Positions 61,507 to 64,000 of a stretch of DNA of 64,000 nt are shown here, in pieces (positions within the stretch are counted from its first letter, which is position 1; each line of letters opens with the position of its first letter). The notes below the pieces were generated by a model. It was not told the DNA's origin and ran no database searches. It was given only the letters and a program-made list of their open reading frames with translations. The stretch is taken from positions 17,259 to 81,258 of the forward strand of contig CAJQOP010000048.1 in NCBI GenBank assembly GCA_905479945.1. Direction: 5' to 3'. This stretch comes from an uncultured Glaciecola sp. GTDB lineage: Bacteria; Pseudomonadota; Gammaproteobacteria; Enterobacterales; Alteromonadaceae. A program made the translations under genes and the position numbers.

Positions 61507-61869
61507 CTAAAAGGGAATTTGCATATCCTGCAAGCGTCCTGATCCCACTAAAACGTAAAAAGCATCTTCTGCTTCAAAAATATAATTTTTGTGGAGTCTA
61601 GTGAAAAGCTGAGACCTAACGCTAGTGCTCTCTTGATAATCCCAAATCACATCAGCGCTCCATATCAGGTACTCGGGCTTTTTGATCAGGTTAAGCTCAT
61701 CCATTTTTATGTTCATCCATATCCAATTTTTAATAACACTGACAGGCTTATCAGGAGCAATATCGCTGCAAAGCTTCATCGCATTCATCCAGTTTTTACT
61801 CTTACATCCTAAACCTACCGAGTTCCCATTTAATAAAAAATGGCAACCAACAACAGCTTGATGTTTCAT
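61507..61869 (-). CDS. Hypothetical protein, DUF6957-like, second copy
   Basis: 120 residues. Paralogue of the 61069 product by shared spacing of NW.W, the SQLFTR/TSPLVAT segment and the terminal FYVLVGSG. The N-terminus is different (HQAVVGCHFLLNGNSVGLGCKSKNW). An AGGAGAA site lies before the ATG. Tandem divergence suggests an old local duplication. Confidence 0.65.
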   Translation of the reverse strand: MKHQAVVGCHFLLNGNSVGLGCKSKNWMNAMKLCSDIAPDKPVSVIKNWIWMNIKMDELNLIKKPEYLIWSADVIWDYQESTSVRSQLFTRLHKNYIFEAEDAFYVLVGSGRLQDMQIPF

Positions 61870-61903
61870 AGTTCTTCTCCTTTAGGTTTGGCGTAGCAAA
61901 CTC

Positions 61904-62872
61904 TTAATGTGATAACGGCTTAACTTCTCTAGCCGCAGGATGCGATTGTTCATACACACGTTCCAACTCAGGGTTACTAACATGCGTATAAATTTGCGTG
62001 GTAGAAACGTCAGCATGCCCCAAATAAACCTGTATTTGACGAATATCAGCACCACCTTCAAGCATGTGCGTTGCAGCACTGTGGCGGAATACATTACAAG
62101 CGGCATTTAAATCAAATCCAGCCATCAAAAGGTATTTTTTCACAAGCTCAGAAAGTTGAGTTTCACGATAACGTAAACCGGAATTATCCAGAAACAGTAC
62201 TTGCCCTGATTTAAACGTTGCCAAATTCGGGCGACAATTATTTAGATACTGTTGTATCCACTCACAAGCACGTTTAGCGATAGGAACTATTCTATCTTTA
62301 GCTCCTTTACCATCGTTAACGCGGAGCTTATGCTTCACCAAATCAACATCGCCAACATTCAAATTAGCTAGCTCCATTCTACGAATACCTGCGGCATAGT
62401 AGGTCTCCTGGATTGCTCGGTCACGCAAACCTTTAAGGCCAAATAACATGCTTTGCGCGAATACTTGCTCAATTTCCTCAAAGGATAAAAAAGCTGTCGG
62501 CAAACGCTTTGGTAGTTTGGGCATTTCAAAAAGCGCCAGTGGGTTATGCTCTATAACTTCTAGGTACATCATTCGTTTGAATAACGTTTTAACCGCTGTT
62601 AGCCGGTTCTTTCTCGTACCTGGCGCAAGCTGTTCATTGGTTCGAGGATTAATGTACGTGTTGAGGTATCGTTTGTACGATTCCAATAGCTTTTTGTTTA
62701 CATCAAATGGTGTTATCACTCCTTCAGTTAAACACCACTGATAAAACAAGTTAAGATTGCATAACTTAATACGAACAGTCCGTAAAGACTGCTCACTGGC
62801 ATAACAATCATCAGCGTAATACTCAAACCACTGAGCAAACGTCTCAAGCTTGGTATCGTTCATTGCGAACAC
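61904..62872 (-). CDS. Tyrosine recombinase of the second module
   Basis: 322 residues (ATG 62863 would give 319). A close relative of the 52077 recombinase: shared LAPGTRKNRLTAVK, SAGIRR-like AAGIRRMEL, GKGAKDR, NVFRHSAATHML, YLGHADVSTTQIYTHVS. Arg, Lys and terminal His/Tyr are present, and the HxxR site again reads N-x-x-R. It overlaps the previous gene by 29 (or 20) bases. The operon order recombinase-last is the same as in the first module. Confidence 0.85.
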   Translation of the reverse strand: MFAMNDTKLETFAQWFEYYADDCYASEQSLRTVRIKLCNLNLFYQWCLTEGVITPFDVNKKLLESYKRYLNTYINPRTNEQLAPGTRKNRLTAVKTLFKRMMYLEVIEHNPLALFEMPKLPKRLPTAFLSFEEIEQVFAQSMLFGLKGLRDRAIQETYYAAGIRRMELANLNVGDVDLVKHKLRVNDGKGAKDRIVPIAKRACEWIQQYLNNCRPNLATFKSGQVLFLDNSGLRYRETQLSELVKKYLLMAGFDLNAACNVFRHSAATHMLEGGADIRQIQVYLGHADVSTTQIYTHVSNPELERVYEQSHPAAREVKPLSH

Positions 62873-63665
62873 CTATTTCGTTTAACGAGCTAGAAAGACG
62901 TTGATCAAATATTTTCCATTGATACTCATCCCATCTTCCAAGATGCATAATCTTAAATGGCAAATTCACTTCACAAAGCTTGATACCAAAACGCACAGCA
63001 ACTTGTTGGGCCTCTACCACATCAAAATTTGCTCCTACAGCATCAGTGAAATAAATTAAAACAGAGACACCTAACTGTTTTAATGCATCGCATGTGATCT
63101 CGGAAAGGTCTTCACCAAGTTCTGAAAACGCATTGTGATAGCCATGTTCATCAAACGCGAGAACATCGAAGGGGTGGTGGCATTTTATGGCAACCTTGCC
63201 CATACCTTGCAACGAATACACAGGTACTGCACCAAAGTTGCTATATGCCATAGGAGCTGCACCTCGACGTACTCGGTCATAGCGAAGACCAAACATACCG
63301 ATAGGACCATCTTCATCTTGTATGGGTAAGGTAATGCAACCTCGCATAGCTTCATGCCCTGAAGGTCGAACTAATGCCAATCTCATCAATGACCCACGAA
63401 ACGAAATACCATTGCGAGATTTAGGTGGTGGAAACTCCAAACATAAAGAGCGATCACAAAAGCCAATTTGAAATTTCTCAATGGTTTGCTGTGAAATACC
63501 GAGTGTACTTTGAACAAAACTCATTGGTCCTGGGCAAGTAAATAAACATTCATGGTATTTTTGCGCCATCATAGGCACATATTGCTCAATGACAAATTTA
63601 TCTGATTCCAAGATAGGGTTAGAAAATAAACGTGATTCAATATAAAAAGACTTTGTATTTAACAT
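62844..63665 (-). CDS. DnaG-primase-like protein with inactive-looking Toprim
   Basis: 273 residues. N-terminal helix and FQIGFCDRSL, then GISFRGSLMRLALVRP, AMRGCITLPIQDEDGPIGMFG, and VPVYSLQGM, in the order of the DnaG catalytic core. The Toprim-like part (about 165-245) has PFDVLAFDEHGYHNAFSELG and SVLIYFTDAVGANF, where primases have a catalytic Glu (EG.FD) and DxD. Here the Glu position is Cys/His and DxD reads TDAVG. So it keeps the fold outline but probably not primase activity. The shorter homologue is at 53020. Confidence 0.6.
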   Translation of the reverse strand: MLNTKSFYIESRLFSNPILESDKFVIEQYVPMMAQKYHECLFTCPGPMSFVQSTLGISQQTIEKFQIGFCDRSLCLEFPPPKSRNGISFRGSLMRLALVRPSGHEAMRGCITLPIQDEDGPIGMFGLRYDRVRRGAAPMAYSNFGAVPVYSLQGMGKVAIKCHHPFDVLAFDEHGYHNAFSELGEDLSEITCDALKQLGVSVLIYFTDAVGANFDVVEAQQVAVRFGIKLCEVNLPFKIMHLGRWDEYQWKIFDQRLSSSLNEIGVRNERYQA

Positions 63666-64000
63666 GATTTTTTCTCCTTATGACTTCCTTTATCCACCCT
63701 AGGCGGGCATTTCAGCTCCGTATCTATAAAGTAGGTTTTACAAGTAATGCGCTTTATTAATTTTGCTCCCATGTCAGGGTCATCATATGCATATTGCCAA
63801 TCAGAAATTGGATAATCAGATGTGATTAATAAAGATAAATCTTTCTGCCGCTGTTCTATAAACTCGTACAACAAATGACGTTCAGTGCTGGTTAGCATCA
63901 TATTGCTCCAACCACCAATAAATATGACATGAGTACGGTTTAACTCACGACGAAATTTAGTTAACTCTCCTGATTTTTCGGCAGCAACAAGTCGTAAAAG
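63659..64000 (-). CDS. IstB-like ATPase with degenerate Walker B, partial
   Basis: 114 codons to the window edge, open throughout. RLVAAEKSGELTKFRREL, VIFIGGWSN, LYEFIEQRQKDLSLLITSDYPISDW and KLIKRITCKTYFIDTEL align with IstB (RLLEDMEIS, LLILDDWA, MVITSQLPLDKW, MDRIIHRSHRLEL). The Walker B Asp-Asp is replaced by Gly-Gly (63911-63916), so ATP hydrolysis is unlikely. The C-terminus is longer than IstB and Cys-containing (KCPPRVDKGSHKEKK). It is coupled to the next gene by a 7-base overlap. The upstream gene, where istA sits in the first module, is outside the window. Confidence 0.75.
   Translation of the reverse strand, partial: LLRLVAAEKSGELTKFRRELNRTHVIFIGGWSNMMLTSTERHLLYEFIEQRQKDLSLLITSDYPISDWQYAYDDPDMGAKLIKRITCKTYFIDTELKCPPRVDKGSHKEKKSC

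Noticed and set aside
1..64000. tRNA, rRNA and attachment-site search
   Set aside because: No cloverleaf, rRNA segment or tRNA-end duplication was recognised by eye; a tRNA scan would be needed to exclude them fully.

Overview
The window looks like chromosome of an AT-rich marine gammaproteobacterium, most likely an Alteromonadales/Alteromonadaceae member (Paraglaciecola or Glaciecola type). The clues are OpgGH glucan synthesis, a TRAP transporter with a porin, DUF3718 and DUF3185 proteins, PEP-CTERM proteins, an MFS-PlsC fusion and YgiQ. No rRNA, tRNA or CRISPR was found. The taxonomic call is inference from gene content.

Positions 1-47,000 are mostly core genome. From the left: an alpha/beta hydrolase tail, a large membrane protein, a PEP-CTERM-like lectin, an MFS-acyltransferase fusion, a class IV aminotransferase/sulfotransferase pair, opgGH, a porin with a DctPQM TRAP transporter facing a Cache-histidine kinase/NarL-type regulator pair, a GAF-GGDEF-EAL protein, an AraC-type regulator and S41 protease, an ABC exporter, ygiQ and dgkA. 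From 31,470 to 38,560 lies a compact oxygen-responsive block. It holds FixL with the haem-PAS residues, FixJ and a FixK-like CRP/FNR regulator. Four TTGAY-N4-RTCAA boxes sit upstream of two universal stress proteins, glgC and a cytochrome c operon, so the sensor, the regulator and its probable targets are side by side. A second PEP-CTERM gene (40,965) shares a sigma-54-like promoter layout with the first. At 42,566-44,726 a CadC-type regulator is broken twice, by a 13-bp tandem duplication and by an in-frame stop.

From about 47,600 to the end is an accessory island. It opens with a truncated efflux-adaptor gene and three 17-bp direct repeats, followed by IS66 remnants and three Rhs C-terminal tip/immunity units (one only a 35-residue tail). 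It also has a HipBA toxin-antitoxin pair with twin palindromic operators and two paralogous small unknown genes. Most striking are two divergent copies of one overlapping gene order: IS21-type transposase (IstA), IstB ATPase, a DnaG-primase-like protein with no active Toprim, and a tyrosine recombinase. The first copy (52,077-55,791) is complete. The second (61,904-64,000) runs off the window, and its ATPase has lost the Walker B aspartates.

Short tandem duplications (8-18 bp units, 2-6 copies) recur across the whole window, within proteins, at gene starts and between genes. In one case the duplication has inactivated a gene.
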